Source: Geothrix limicola (lineage in GTDB: Bacteria > Acidobacteriota > Holophagae > Holophagales > Holophagaceae). Taken from it: a stretch of 64,000 nt of DNA. How positions within the stretch are numbered: the first letter of the stretch is position 1; the number at the start of each line of letters is the position of its first letter. Below are positions 27,896-37,869 of the stretch, piece after piece. Below the pieces are notes generated by a model. That model searched no databases, had not been told where the DNA came from, and saw only the letters and a program-made list of their open reading frames with translations. The position numbers and the translations under genes were made by a program. Location of the stretch: positions 930,001 to 994,000 of the forward strand of contig NZ_BSDE01000001.1 of assembly GCF_030268085.1 (NCBI RefSeq), read 5' to 3'.

Positions 27896-29277
27896 CGGGA
27901 GGCTCCGGGCAACTGGACGCCCAGGGCCTGAGCGATGGCGCCGAGCTTGTGCAGGGTTTCAAAATATTCCGCTTCGGGTTTCGAGGCGCGCACCACGCCG
28001 GCCCCCGCCTGGATGTAAGCCGACCCGCCGGTGTAGACCGCCGTGCGCAGGATCAGCGCCGTGTCGAGCACGCCGTCGGCGCCCAGCCTCAGCAGCACGC
28101 CGCCGTAGGGGCCGCGCACCTCGCCTTCGAGTTCGGCGATGCGCTGGCAGGCGCGGAGCTTGGGCGCGCCGCTGACGGTGCCCGCGGGGAAGGCCGCGGC
28201 CAGCACGTCCAGCGCGTCCACGCCAGGTTTCAGCTTCGCCTTCACCGTGGTCGTCAGGTGCAGCACGTGGCTGGTGCGCTGCAGGGCCAGCGGCAGTTCC
28301 ACCCGGACGCCGCCGGGCACGGCGACGCGGCCCAGGTCGTTGCGGGCGAGGTCCACCAGCATCTGGTGCTCGGCCAGTTCCTTGGGATCGCGCTTCAGGG
28401 CTTCGAAGCGCTCGGCGTCCTCTTCGGCATTGGCGCCCCGGGGCACGGTGCCCGCGATGGGCAGGGTTTCGGCCTCATCGCCCTGGACGCGCACGAGCAT
28501 TTCCGGCGAGGCGCCCACCAATGCGAAATCACCCCATTCGAGCAGGAAGCCATAGGGACTCGGGTTGAGGCGGCGCAGGCGCCGGTAGGCCTCCATGGGC
28601 CGGGGCGGATCCTCGATGCGGAAGCGCTGGCTGGGCACCAGCTGGTAGATGTCGCCGTCGAGGATCAGCTCCTGGGCCGCGGCCACGGCACCCTCGTAGG
28701 CTTCGCGGGCCATGAGCGGGCGGGCCTTGGGCTCGAAATGGCCGGGGCCCGGATCCTTCGCCCCTTCCAGCAGCAGGGCCTTCAGGGCCGCCAGCCGTGC
28801 AAAGCCCGCCGCCGGATCCGCATCCAGGGTCTGCAACTCCGCCACCTGGTGCAGGTGGTCGAAGACGAGGGCCGTGTCGAAGCGGCGCACCCAGAGGCCG
28901 GGCAGACCGAGGCTGTTCCGCGCGGGCAGGGCCAGGCTGGGTTCCTGCGCCCCCATGGCCTCGAAGCCCAGGTACCCGGCGCAGCCCACGCCCACGGGCA
29001 GGCCCTCACGTAAGGCCGGCAGGACAGCCTCCGGATCATGGATCGTGTCGGCGGGCGTCTCGCCCCCCAGCTCGCGCAGGGCCTCCACCCAGCCCCTGGC
29101 GGGGGCCTCCATGCGGCATTCGGCAGGGCCTTCGAGCAGAACGAAGCTGTGGCGGCCCACCCGCTCGCCCTGGTCGCAGGATTCGAGCAGCAGGCTGGCG
29201 CCCGCGGGCCGCAGCGCGAGGTAGGTCGCGAGGGGCGTCAGCAGGTCCGCGGGGAGGGGATGTCGGATCAGGTGCAT
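27892..29277 (-). CDS. trpE: Anthranilate synthase component I
   Basis: 461 residues. The N-terminal LLESCDQGERVGRHSF matches the tryptophan feedback-binding motif LLES. The chorismate-binding C-terminal domain has DGDIYQLVPSQRF, PYGFLLEWG, PIAGTVPRG, LVDLARNDLGRVA and FPAGTVSGAPKLRA. It makes anthranilate from chorismate with TrpG. The start at 29277 was chosen because homologues begin near there; an in-frame ATG at 29355 would run through the attenuator region. First structural gene of the operon, controlled by the leader just upstream. Confidence 0.93.
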   Translation of the reverse strand: MHLIRHPLPADLLTPLATYLALRPAGASLLLESCDQGERVGRHSFVLLEGPAECRMEAPARGWVEALRELGGETPADTIHDPEAVLPALREGLPVGVGCAGYLGFEAMGAQEPSLALPARNSLGLPGLWVRRFDTALVFDHLHQVAELQTLDADPAAGFARLAALKALLLEGAKDPGPGHFEPKARPLMAREAYEGAVAAAQELILDGDIYQLVPSQRFRIEDPPRPMEAYRRLRRLNPSPYGFLLEWGDFALVGASPEMLVRVQGDEAETLPIAGTVPRGANAEEDAERFEALKRDPKELAEHQMLVDLARNDLGRVAVPGGVRVELPLALQRTSHVLHLTTTVKAKLKPGVDALDVLAAAFPAGTVSGAPKLRACQRIAELEGEVRGPYGGVLLRLGADGVLDTALILRTAVYTGGSAYIQAGAGVVRASKPEAEYFETLHKLGAIAQALGVQLPGASR

Positions 29278-29360
29278 GGGGAAGACCTTGGAGAAAACCA
29301 GATGGGGTGTGGGGGTTCGGGGGTGTGCGCGAAGCGCGGAAGCACCGGCGGGCATGAACG

Positions 29361-29386
29361 AAAAAGCCCGACCAGAAGGTCGGGCT
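29361..29386 (-). terminator. trp attenuator (terminator hairpin with U run)
   Basis: On the minus strand GAGCCCGACC-TTCT-GGTCGGGC is followed directly by TTTTT: stem arms 29378-29386 and 29365-29373, T run 29361-29365. It stands between the trp leader ORF and trpE, where an intrinsic terminator would block the operon. Its 5' arm region (29382-29390) can instead pair over nine bases with 29435-29443, inside the leader ORF just after the Trp codons, forming an antiterminator. Confidence 0.9.
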
Positions 29387-29412
29387 CGGAGGGTCCGGAA
29401 TGGCGTCGGCCG

Positions 29413-29505
29413 TCAGGCCTCGCACAGGGAGCCGTCCGAGCCCATACGCCACCACCAAGCCTCGCAAGAGAGGCCCTGGCAGGGGATCGGGAAGGACAGC
29501 AGCAT
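29413..29505 (-). CDS. trpL: trp operon leader peptide (30 aa, three tandem Trp codons)
   Basis: Thirty codons from ATG at 29505 to TGA at 29413. The peptide begins MLLSFPIPCQ and has AWWWRMGSDG in its middle. Three consecutive TGG codons occupy 29449-29457. When charged tRNA-Trp is scarce the ribosome should stall here, leaving 29435-29443 free to pair with 29382-29390 and preventing the terminator at 29361-29386. This is the classic ribosome-mediated attenuation layout. There is no clear ribosome-binding site, and the nearest promoter would start the RNA almost at the ATG, so leaderless translation is possible. Confidence 0.85.
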   Translation of the reverse strand: MLLSFPIPCQGLSCEAWWWRMGSDGSLCEA

Positions 29506-29512
29506 GGAAGCG

Positions 29513-29542
29513 ATGAAACCCGATTCCCGTGCCTTCTGTCAA
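29513..29542 (-). promoter_or_regulatory. trp operon promoter
   Basis: Minus-strand consensus -35 TTGACA (29537-29542) with a -10-like TTTCAT (29513-29518), 18 bases apart; shifting the -10 one base (GTTTCA) gives 17. Only seven bases separate the -10 from the leader ATG. No obvious TrpR-type operator is seen. Confidence 0.55.
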
Positions 29543-29595
29543 GTCCTGGCGGGCCTCCTTCCGGCAAGTGTGGTTTGATGGGGGATTGCTTGCGG

Positions 29596-30531
29596 ATGGA
29601 CATGGATTCTTCAGAACGGCCCTCCACCATTCACACCGAGGAAGCCCTGGCACCCCGGGCGCCCTGGCACTTCCTGCGGGCCTCCCTGCCCGGCGGCTTC
29701 ACCCGCTGGGGCTGGGGCCTCATGGGCGGGTGGATGCTCGTGCTGCTGGGGCCCGCCCTCGGCTGGGCCGGCCACCTGCGCCGGGCCGCCGGGTGGAGCG
29801 CCCTGCCCAGCCACTGGGGCGAGAGCCTGACCACCCGCGACATCTGGGAGCTCTGGGAGAACGGTGGCCTGCAGCACCGCCTCACCAATTCGCCCACCGT
29901 GCACCTGCTGGGTCTGGGCATGGTCATCGTCCTCTGGTGCGGGTGGCGGATGCAGGCCGAAAGCGCCGAACTGAAGGCCCGCCTGGGCCCGTGGCTGCTA
30001 GGCGCGCTGGACACGGTCCTCATCGGCTTCCTGCCCCTGGGCGCCCTGACCTGGGCCATCGCCTCGATCCTCGGACAGCTCGGCGGATCTGGCCTGGATT
30101 TCCTCGGCTGGATCGCCTTCTTCGGCCGGCCCCTCGCCTGGATGGCGCTGGTGGCGGCCCTCAACCTGCAGTGGTGGTTCTGCCGCATGGGCCGGGCCGC
30201 GGGACTGAGCCGAGGCTACCTCGCGCACCTGGGTGATTCGTTCTTGCGCCTATGGCTGCACCCCATCCAGTGGGGCCTGGTGTCCGTGGGTGGCGCCGCG
30301 CTGCGGTCCCTGCTGCCCTTCCTCGTCCTGCTGCTGGCCTGGCGGATGGGTGGCGGCACCACCTTCCGCGTCTGGCTCTTTCTCGGGCTCCAGCTCCTGG
30401 TCACGGGCCTCAACGGCTGGCTGATGGGCTGGCTGCTGAGGACGACAGCCCGTTTCTGGAATCACGATGTCGCCGTGCGGGAAGCCCGCGTGGCCTTGAA
30501 GGAATCCGTCCGTGAAGCACAGATCAGCTAG
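29596..30531 (+). CDS. Multi-pass membrane protein of unknown function
   Basis: About 311 residues with roughly six hydrophobic segments (around residues 37-57, 98-116, 138-160, 170-188, 218-245 and 250-270 by eye). The N-terminus is polar; the C-terminus is short and charged (HDVAVREARVALKESVREAQ). I do not recognise a family. The start is uncertain: ATGs at 29578, 29596 and 29602 are in frame, and GGGGGAT (29580-29586) suits the second. It is divergent from the trp operon, and its end overlaps the next gene by 20 bases, so it is cotranscribed with the 5'-nucleotidase genes. Confidence 0.7.
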   Translation: MDMDSSERPSTIHTEEALAPRAPWHFLRASLPGGFTRWGWGLMGGWMLVLLGPALGWAGHLRRAAGWSALPSHWGESLTTRDIWELWENGGLQHRLTNSPTVHLLGLGMVIVLWCGWRMQAESAELKARLGPWLLGALDTVLIGFLPLGALTWAIASILGQLGGSGLDFLGWIAFFGRPLAWMALVAALNLQWWFCRMGRAAGLSRGYLAHLGDSFLRLWLHPIQWGLVSVGGAALRSLLPFLVLLLAWRMGGGTTFRVWLFLGLQLLVTGLNGWLMGWLLRTTARFWNHDVAVREARVALKESVREAQIS

Positions 30532-31309
30532 CGCCCTTCTCTTCTCCCTGCTGTCGCTGTCCCTGACGGCGCAGGTCGCGGCGACGAAGGCCGAGGTCAT
30601 CCCGGTCAACGCCACCATTCCCGAAGATCCTGCCATCCAGAAGGTCATCGCGCCCCTCGCCGCCGAGATCAAGGCCAGCTTCGACCTGCCCCTGGTGCAG
30701 GCGCCCCAGGGCGTGTTCCGGGGCCGCAAGGGCGAGGAGAACCTGCTGGGCTACTGGGTGAGCGACGTCATGCGCAAGGCGGCCCAGAACGTCATCGGCG
30801 CACCCGTGCGCTTCGCCATCACCAATGCGGGCGGACTGCGCTCGAACCTGCGGCCGGGCCAGCTCAAGGTGGCCGATATCTTCGAACTGATGCCCTTCGA
30901 GAACGAACTGGTGGTCGTCGAACTCACGGGCGCCGAAGTCATCGAGGTGGTGAAGGAAGGCATCGTCCGCCGCGGTGGCGAGCCCTGCTCCGGCGTGAAG
31001 GCCGTGGTGGGCGGCACCCCCGAGGCCGGGACCTACACCCTCACCTGGGAGGACGGCAGCCCCATCGATCCGAAAGCCCTCGTGAAGGTCGCCACCTCGG
31101 ACTACCTCTACGGCGGCGGGGACTCCATCCCGACGTTGAAGAAGGGGCGCAAGCCCTTCACGACGGGCGTGACGCTGCGCCAGATGCTGCTGGACGAATG
31201 CGGCGCCCTGGCCAAGGCCAAGCAGGACCTGCTGCCTCCGGCCCTCGGCCGCTACACCATCCCCGAGCCGATCCAGGCGGCCATCCGCGACAAGAAATTC
31301 AAGCTGTAG
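30512..31309 (+). CDS. Stand-alone 5'-nucleotidase C-terminal (substrate-binding) domain, Sec-exported
   Basis: 265 residues. A Sec signal peptide (1-24) precedes a complete 5'-nucleotidase C-terminal domain: NLLGYWVSDVMRKAA, VRFAITNAGGLRSNLRPG, DIFELMPFENELVVVELTG and VATSDYLYGGGD. In UshA-type enzymes this domain binds the nucleoside and follows the metallophosphoesterase domain in one chain. Here the catalytic domain is a separate gene directly downstream. The GTG start at 30512 is preceded by AAGGA. The mature protein is presumably periplasmic. Confidence 0.85.
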   Translation: MKHRSASALLFSLLSLSLTAQVAATKAEVIPVNATIPEDPAIQKVIAPLAAEIKASFDLPLVQAPQGVFRGRKGEENLLGYWVSDVMRKAAQNVIGAPVRFAITNAGGLRSNLRPGQLKVADIFELMPFENELVVVELTGAEVIEVVKEGIVRRGGEPCSGVKAVVGGTPEAGTYTLTWEDGSPIDPKALVKVATSDYLYGGGDSIPTLKKGRKPFTTGVTLRQMLLDECGALAKAKQDLLPPALGRYTIPEPIQAAIRDKKFKL

Positions 31310-31318
31310 GTGCTGACC

Positions 31319-32269
31319 ATGGATCGCCGCGATTTCCTCGCCTCCCTCAGCGCCACCGCCCTCGCCAGCGCCGTCACCAGCCAGATCCCCCTGAGGGCCG
31401 GCGCCGAACAGGCCCCTTCTGCCTCGGGCCGCATCACCCTCCTGCACACCAACGACACCCATTCCCGCATCGAGCCCTTCGGCCCCGGCAACGGCAACCT
31501 CAGCGGCCTGGGCGGCATGGCCCGCCGCGCCACCCTCGTCCGCCAACTGCGCCAGCAGCTCGGCGCCGTGCTGCTGCTGGATGCCGGCGACACCTTCCAG
31601 GGCACGCCCTACTTCAACCGTTACAAGGGCCGCCTCGACTACCAGCTCATGCGCATGGTGGGCTACGACGCGGGCACCCTGGGCAATCACGATTTCGACA
31701 ACGGCGTGGGCATGCTGGTCGAAGCCATGGAATCCATGGAACAGCTCCAGCACGCCAATCCGCCATTCGTCTTCCTCAATTGCAATTTCGACTGCAAAGG
31801 CGCCCCCGCCCTCGGCAAGCGGCTGCGCCCCTACCTGGTGCGCGAGTTCCCGGGCCTGCGCGTGGGCCTCACGGGCGTGGGCGTGGCCTTCGCGGGCCTG
31901 GTGGCCCCGAAGAACCACGAGGGCATCACCTGGAAGGATCCCTACGAATCCCTGAAGCCCGTCGTGAAGCACCTGCGCGAGGTGGAGAAGGTCGACCTGG
32001 TGGTGGTGCTCTCACACCTGGGCTACGACCTGCACGGCACGGCCCCGGACGACCTGCAGATGCCCGGCCAGGTGGCGGGCATCGACGCCATCATCGGCGG
32101 GCACAGCCACACCTTCCTGGACAAGCCCACCAAGGTGCCTCAGGCCCAGGGCGAAACCCTCATCTTCCAGGTGGGCTTCGGGGGCGTGAATCTGGGTCGC
32201 ATGGACTTCGCCATGACCCAGGGGAAGGTCCGCGCGGCCTCAGGATCGGCCCTGCCCGTCGGGAGTTGA
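31319..32269 (+). CDS. Stand-alone 5'-nucleotidase metallophosphoesterase domain, Tat-exported
   Basis: 316 residues. A twin-arginine signal (MDRRDFLASLSATALASAV) precedes the catalytic domain of the 5'-nucleotidase/UshA family. All metal-site motifs are visible: HTNDTHSRIEPFG, LLDAGDTFQGTPYF, AGTLGNHDFDNGV, VVLSHLGYD and IIGGHSHTFLDKP. No C-terminal domain follows. The ATG at 31319 fits the Tat motif; a GTG at 31310 immediately after the previous stop is the alternative. With the gene before it this rebuilds a full nucleotidase from two proteins in reversed order. Confidence 0.87.
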   Translation: MDRRDFLASLSATALASAVTSQIPLRAGAEQAPSASGRITLLHTNDTHSRIEPFGPGNGNLSGLGGMARRATLVRQLRQQLGAVLLLDAGDTFQGTPYFNRYKGRLDYQLMRMVGYDAGTLGNHDFDNGVGMLVEAMESMEQLQHANPPFVFLNCNFDCKGAPALGKRLRPYLVREFPGLRVGLTGVGVAFAGLVAPKNHEGITWKDPYESLKPVVKHLREVEKVDLVVVLSHLGYDLHGTAPDDLQMPGQVAGIDAIIGGHSHTFLDKPTKVPQAQGETLIFQVGFGGVNLGRMDFAMTQGKVRAASGSALPVGS

Positions 32270-32416
32270 TTGCTGTCGTGACCGAAGTCCCAAACCGCCG
32301 GTTCCGTGGGGAATGCCGCTTGATGCGAGCCTTCCCCCATGGGAGTCTGCCTTGTTACCCGTTCTTCGGATTCGCCTGCCGCCAGTCGCCCGACCCAGGC
32401 GGAGCCTGACACCTAA

Positions 32417-34651
<2,235 letters not shown>

Positions 34652-34671
34652 TCGATTGATCCAGCCATCAG

Positions 34672-34697
34672 AAACGGCCCGCATCCGCGGGCCGTTT
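34672..34697 (+). terminator. Terminator after icd
   Basis: AAACGGCCCGC and GCGGGCCGTTT form an 11-base perfect stem around an ATCC loop, 20 bases past the icd stop; the stem's own A/T ends provide a short U run. Confidence 0.85.
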
Positions 34698-34804
34698 GCT
34701 TGCCATCGCAAAACCGGTCGAACAGGACCCAGCCTGGCCAACGGTTTTGAACCGCCAAGGTCCTTGTCATGATGATCGGATCGTCTCTTGATAGGTGAAC
34801 CACC

Positions 34805-35863
34805 ATGGTACATGCGCTGCTTCTCGTCGGTCTGGTTCTGTGCGCGAACCTGCCGGCCGAGGCGCCTTCCCGACCCTCCCAGGTTGCAGAAGCCACCGTC
34901 GAACCTGCTTTCATTGGGGAGACCGTGGAGGCCCTCGGAACCGCCTTGCGTCGTGAATACTTCGATCCGGTTGTGGCCTCCAGGGTTTCCGGAGGGTTGC
35001 AAAGGCGTCTAGCCGAAGGCCGCTATCAGCGGGTTTCGACACTCGAGTCACTGGCAAAAACGCTGACAGATGATCTCTATGCGATGACGAACGACAAGCA
35101 CCTTCAGGTGTCCATCGCTCCGGTGACTCCGCCTGGCGCAGTCGAAGCTACTGCAGCGGCCAATACACCGCGTGAAGTCACGGCGCGGCGAGCAAACTTC
35201 GGCATCCAGCGCATTGAAATCCTGCCGGGCAATGTGGGATACCTCCACCTCACAGCCTTCTATCGCCCGAACGAAGCCCGCGAAGCCATCGCTTCGGCGA
35301 TGGCCATCCTGCGCCACACGGATGCGCTCATCCTCGATCTCCGTGACAACGGTGGAGGATCCTCGGGAACCCTCGCCTTGATGGCGAGCTATTTCTGCGA
35401 AGCCCAGGGCCTTCCCCTTTTCGACGTGGTTCCTAGGCCACCCGGAAAGGTGACCACGTTTACGACTGAAGCCACCGCTCTCCAAGATCGAAATGAACGG
35501 CGACCCACCTATGTGTTGGTTTCCGGAAACACATGGTCGGCGGGTGAGGGACTCGCCTTCCTCCTCCAGGAGCGCCATCGGGCCGAGGTGATTGGCGAGG
35601 TGACTCAAGGGGCCGGGAATCAAGCACAAACGCATCGCCTCAACTCCCGATTCGACGTGACCATCCCGAACGGAAGCGTTCGAACGGCCATTCGAAATCA
35701 AAGCTGGGAAGGCAAGGGCGTGCTGCCAGACATTCCTGCGACCAGCTCCGATTCGTTACGCATCGCCCATACCCGTGCGCTCCAGAGGCTGTTGAAGAGC
35801 GCACACAGCGGGACTTGGCGCGATGCCCTCGAAAGCCACCTGCGCCTGCTCGAAGGCCGATGA
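34805..35863 (+). CDS. S41-family (C-terminal processing type) serine peptidase, secreted
   Basis: 352 residues. The signal peptide ends near residue 20. An N-terminal helical domain of the IRBP/tail-specific-protease type (FIGETVEALGTALRREYFDP) follows, then the peptidase core. ALILDLRDNGGGSSGT is the oxyanion strand, SGNTWSAGEGLAFLL carries the nucleophile serine, and EGKGVLPDI is near the C-terminal end of the core. There is no PDZ domain between the N-terminal part and the core. Codon usage contains more A/T-ending codons than the neighbours, hinting at a different origin. The start is preceded by AGGTGA. Substrate unknown. Confidence 0.85.
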   Translation: MVHALLLVGLVLCANLPAEAPSRPSQVAEATVEPAFIGETVEALGTALRREYFDPVVASRVSGGLQRRLAEGRYQRVSTLESLAKTLTDDLYAMTNDKHLQVSIAPVTPPGAVEATAAANTPREVTARRANFGIQRIEILPGNVGYLHLTAFYRPNEAREAIASAMAILRHTDALILDLRDNGGGSSGTLALMASYFCEAQGLPLFDVVPRPPGKVTTFTTEATALQDRNERRPTYVLVSGNTWSAGEGLAFLLQERHRAEVIGEVTQGAGNQAQTHRLNSRFDVTIPNGSVRTAIRNQSWEGKGVLPDIPATSSDSLRIAHTRALQRLLKSAHSGTWRDALESHLRLLEGR

Positions 35864-35928
35864 GATGAGGGTGTCTGGCGAATGAGGGGCGAGTTGATTC
35901 CAGCGGCACCCCCACCCATGCTGGTTCC

Positions 35929-36537
35929 ATGCGCCGATTGAAGGAAGTTGCCACCCACCGCTTCCGCGAGAAGGCTTCGGTCTTTCTCACGGAATTGCAT
36001 CCCGCCCGGGATGCGGCCGAACGGGCGGCGGTGTTGGCGCTGCTTCGCAAGCGCGACTTCGACGCCACCCACCACTGCAGCGCCTGGCGGGAGGGTGTGC
36101 CGGTCTCGGCCTTCGGCGCCGATGATGACGGCGAGCCTTCGGGCACCGCCGGAAGGCCCATGCTGGCGGTGCTGGAAGGCGCGGAAGCCACGGATCTCAT
36201 CGCCGTCTGCATCCGGTGGTACGGGGGCACGAGGCTCGGCACCGGGGGCCTCGTGCGTGCCTACACGGAGGGCGTGCAAGGAGCCCTGGCCGAAGCCGAT
36301 GCCCGCGGGGCCTGGGAGGAGGTCCGCATTCTCCGTATCGGCGAGGTGCAGGTACCCAGCGCCCAGGCCCACCTGCCCTTCGCTCTGCTGGGGGCCTTCC
36401 CCGAAGCGTCGGTGCTCGAACAGACCTTCGACGAGGATTCGGCCCGGCTGCGCTTCGAGTGTCCTCCGGACCTGGTGCCGGCCCTCGATCACGCCTGGCG
36501 GGAACGCAGCCGGGGCGGCCTGATTCGTTGGGAATGA
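35929..36537 (+). CDS. YigZ/IMPACT-family protein
   Basis: 202 residues. The N-terminal IMPACT domain has ATHHCSAWREG, GADDDGEPSGTAGRPMLAVL and CIRWYGGTRLGTGGLVRAY, and a ferredoxin-like C-terminal domain follows. Bacterial members are linked to translation-related functions but no reaction is established. It stands alone between the S41 peptidase gene and the LytS/LytTR operon. Confidence 0.88.
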   Translation: MRRLKEVATHRFREKASVFLTELHPARDAAERAAVLALLRKRDFDATHHCSAWREGVPVSAFGADDDGEPSGTAGRPMLAVLEGAEATDLIAVCIRWYGGTRLGTGGLVRAYTEGVQGALAEADARGAWEEVRILRIGEVQVPSAQAHLPFALLGAFPEASVLEQTFDEDSARLRFECPPDLVPALDHAWRERSRGGLIRWE

Positions 36538-36626
36538 TGGTTCGCCGGTCCTGACCCGTCATTCGCCGATCCCTGCCCGGAATCGGATCCCGAAGCCCGT
36601 AACTTGGTCATGCGGGAGGAAACACC

Positions 36627-36740
36627 ATGGCCTACGCGGGATGGTTCATCGACGGCCCCTGGTGGTGGCTGGCGCTGTGGCTGCCCTCGCTGGCCCTCAT
36701 CTTCCCCTTCGGATCAGGCAGAAAGGAACACCGCTCATGA
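36627..36740 (+). CDS. Small membrane protein, first gene of the LytS/LytTR operon
   Basis: 37 codons from ATG at 36627 to TGA at 36738. The peptide opens MAYAGWFIDGPWWWLALWLP and continues hydrophobic for one membrane helix before a charged C-terminus. GGGAGGA (36614-36620) gives a good ribosome-binding site, and its TGA overlaps the next ATG (ATGA), so it is translated and coupled to the operon. Function unknown; single-helix partners of membrane sensors are common. Confidence 0.65.
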   Translation: MAYAGWFIDGPWWWLALWLPSLALIFPFGSGRKEHRS

Positions 36741-37162
36741 ACCCCCAGGAACGCCCTCCCCTTTTCTCCACCAGGCTGGTGTTCGGACTGACGGTCGTCG
36801 CGGTCGGGCTCATCCTCATGGCCGACACCCTGCACTGGTACGACGCCTGGCACCTGCTCACCTGGTGGCCCCTCGTGCTGGCGGCCTTCGGTCTCGCCCG
36901 CCTCGCCCAGGACGGCATCCTCAGCCTGGGCGGCCACATCTGGCTGGGTTTCGCCACGGCGGCCTTCATCCAGCAGTTCGGCCCCTGGGGCCTGCTGGAG
37001 CGCTGGTGGCCGGCCTTCATCATCTGGGGCGGCGTCATCGTCACCCTGCGGGCCATCTTCCCCCAGCCCAAGCGCAGCCGCAGATCAAAGCGGGGACGCC
37101 CATCGCCAAACACCACCGTTTCCGGTGATCCTGAAGTCGATCCCACGCAGGTGAAACCATGA
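36737..37162 (+). CDS. LiaF-like N-terminal transmembrane-domain protein
   Basis: 141 residues with about three to four membrane helices in pairs: FGLTVVAVGLILMADTLHWY, LLTWWPLVLAAFGLARLAQ, then GHIWLGFATAAFIQQFGPWG and WWPAFIIWGGVIVTL. This is the LiaI/LiaF-type transmembrane unit without the soluble C-terminal domain, and it resembles the N-terminal half of the next protein. The tail is basic (KRSRRSKRGR). The start at 36737 is preceded by GAAAGGAA. Its stop overlaps the next gene by 4 bases. Confidence 0.75.
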   Translation: MNPQERPPLFSTRLVFGLTVVAVGLILMADTLHWYDAWHLLTWWPLVLAAFGLARLAQDGILSLGGHIWLGFATAAFIQQFGPWGLLERWWPAFIIWGGVIVTLRAIFPQPKRSRRSKRGRPSPNTTVSGDPEVDPTQVKP

Positions 37163-37869
37163 ACCCCCTCGACGACACCAAGACGCCCAGCTCTTTCAGC
37201 CCCAAGCTGGTGCTCGGCATCGCCATCATCGCCGCGGGCCTGGTGCTCACCCTCGACAACCTGAACCTCATCGAGGCCCACACCATCTTCAAGCTCTGGC
37301 CCCTCGTCCTCGTGGCCATGGGCGTCGCCAAGATCCGCCAGGACGGCAGTGGCGGCGGGATGGGCGGCTGGTTCCTCGTGGCGGGCGGCGCCTTCCTCCT
37401 GCTCGTCACCTTCGCGCATGGCCATCTCTCCGATGCGCTGGGACCCATGCTGGTGGTGGGTCTGGGCATCCTCATCGTCACCAAGGCCCTCAAGCAGCAT
37501 CGCGGCGTTCCCCCCGAACTCGCCCACTCGGAAAATTTCCTCCAAGGCACGGCCATCTTCGGCGCCTTCAAGCGGCGCATGCTGACCCAGACCTTCAAGG
37601 GCGGCGAGCTGACGGCCATCTTCGGCGGCTACGAGGTGGATCTCCGCCAGGCGGCCGTGGAGAACGGCATGGCCCGCATCGATGTCTTTGTCCTCTTCGG
37701 TGGCGGCGAGATCCGCGTGCCCGACGGCTGGGAAATCGTCAACCGCGCCACCGCCATGTTCGGCGCCCTGAATGACAGCACTCACCACGGCCCCGGCTCG
37801 ACCGAAGGACGGCCCAGGCTCGTGGTTACCGGCCTCATCCTCTTCGGCGGCACGGAAGTGAAGTCCTGA
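37159..37869 (+). CDS. LiaF-family protein (transmembrane unit plus LiaF C-terminal domain)
   Basis: 236 residues. Four membrane helices come first (about 16-34, 45-60, 70-88 and 93-110), then a soluble beta-rich domain (about 130-236) with GTAIFGAFKRRML, GGELTAIFGGYEVDLRQA and VFVLFGGGEIRVPDGWEI, the LiaF/DUF2154-type C-terminal domain. In Firmicutes LiaF restrains a cell-envelope-stress sensor kinase. Here a LytS-type kinase and LytTR regulator follow in the same operon, so an envelope-sensing role is a reasonable inference. Confidence 0.8.
   Translation: MNPLDDTKTPSSFSPKLVLGIAIIAAGLVLTLDNLNLIEAHTIFKLWPLVLVAMGVAKIRQDGSGGGMGGWFLVAGGAFLLLVTFAHGHLSDALGPMLVVGLGILIVTKALKQHRGVPPELAHSENFLQGTAIFGAFKRRMLTQTFKGGELTAIFGGYEVDLRQAAVENGMARIDVFVLFGGGEIRVPDGWEIVNRATAMFGALNDSTHHGPGSTEGRPRLVVTGLILFGGTEVKS

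Noticed and set aside
36627-36740. WWW-containing 37-codon ORF as a second tryptophan leader peptide
   Set aside because: It has a good ribosome-binding site, encodes a membrane helix, overlaps the next gene by ATGA, and no terminator/antiterminator follows. It is a small membrane protein instead.
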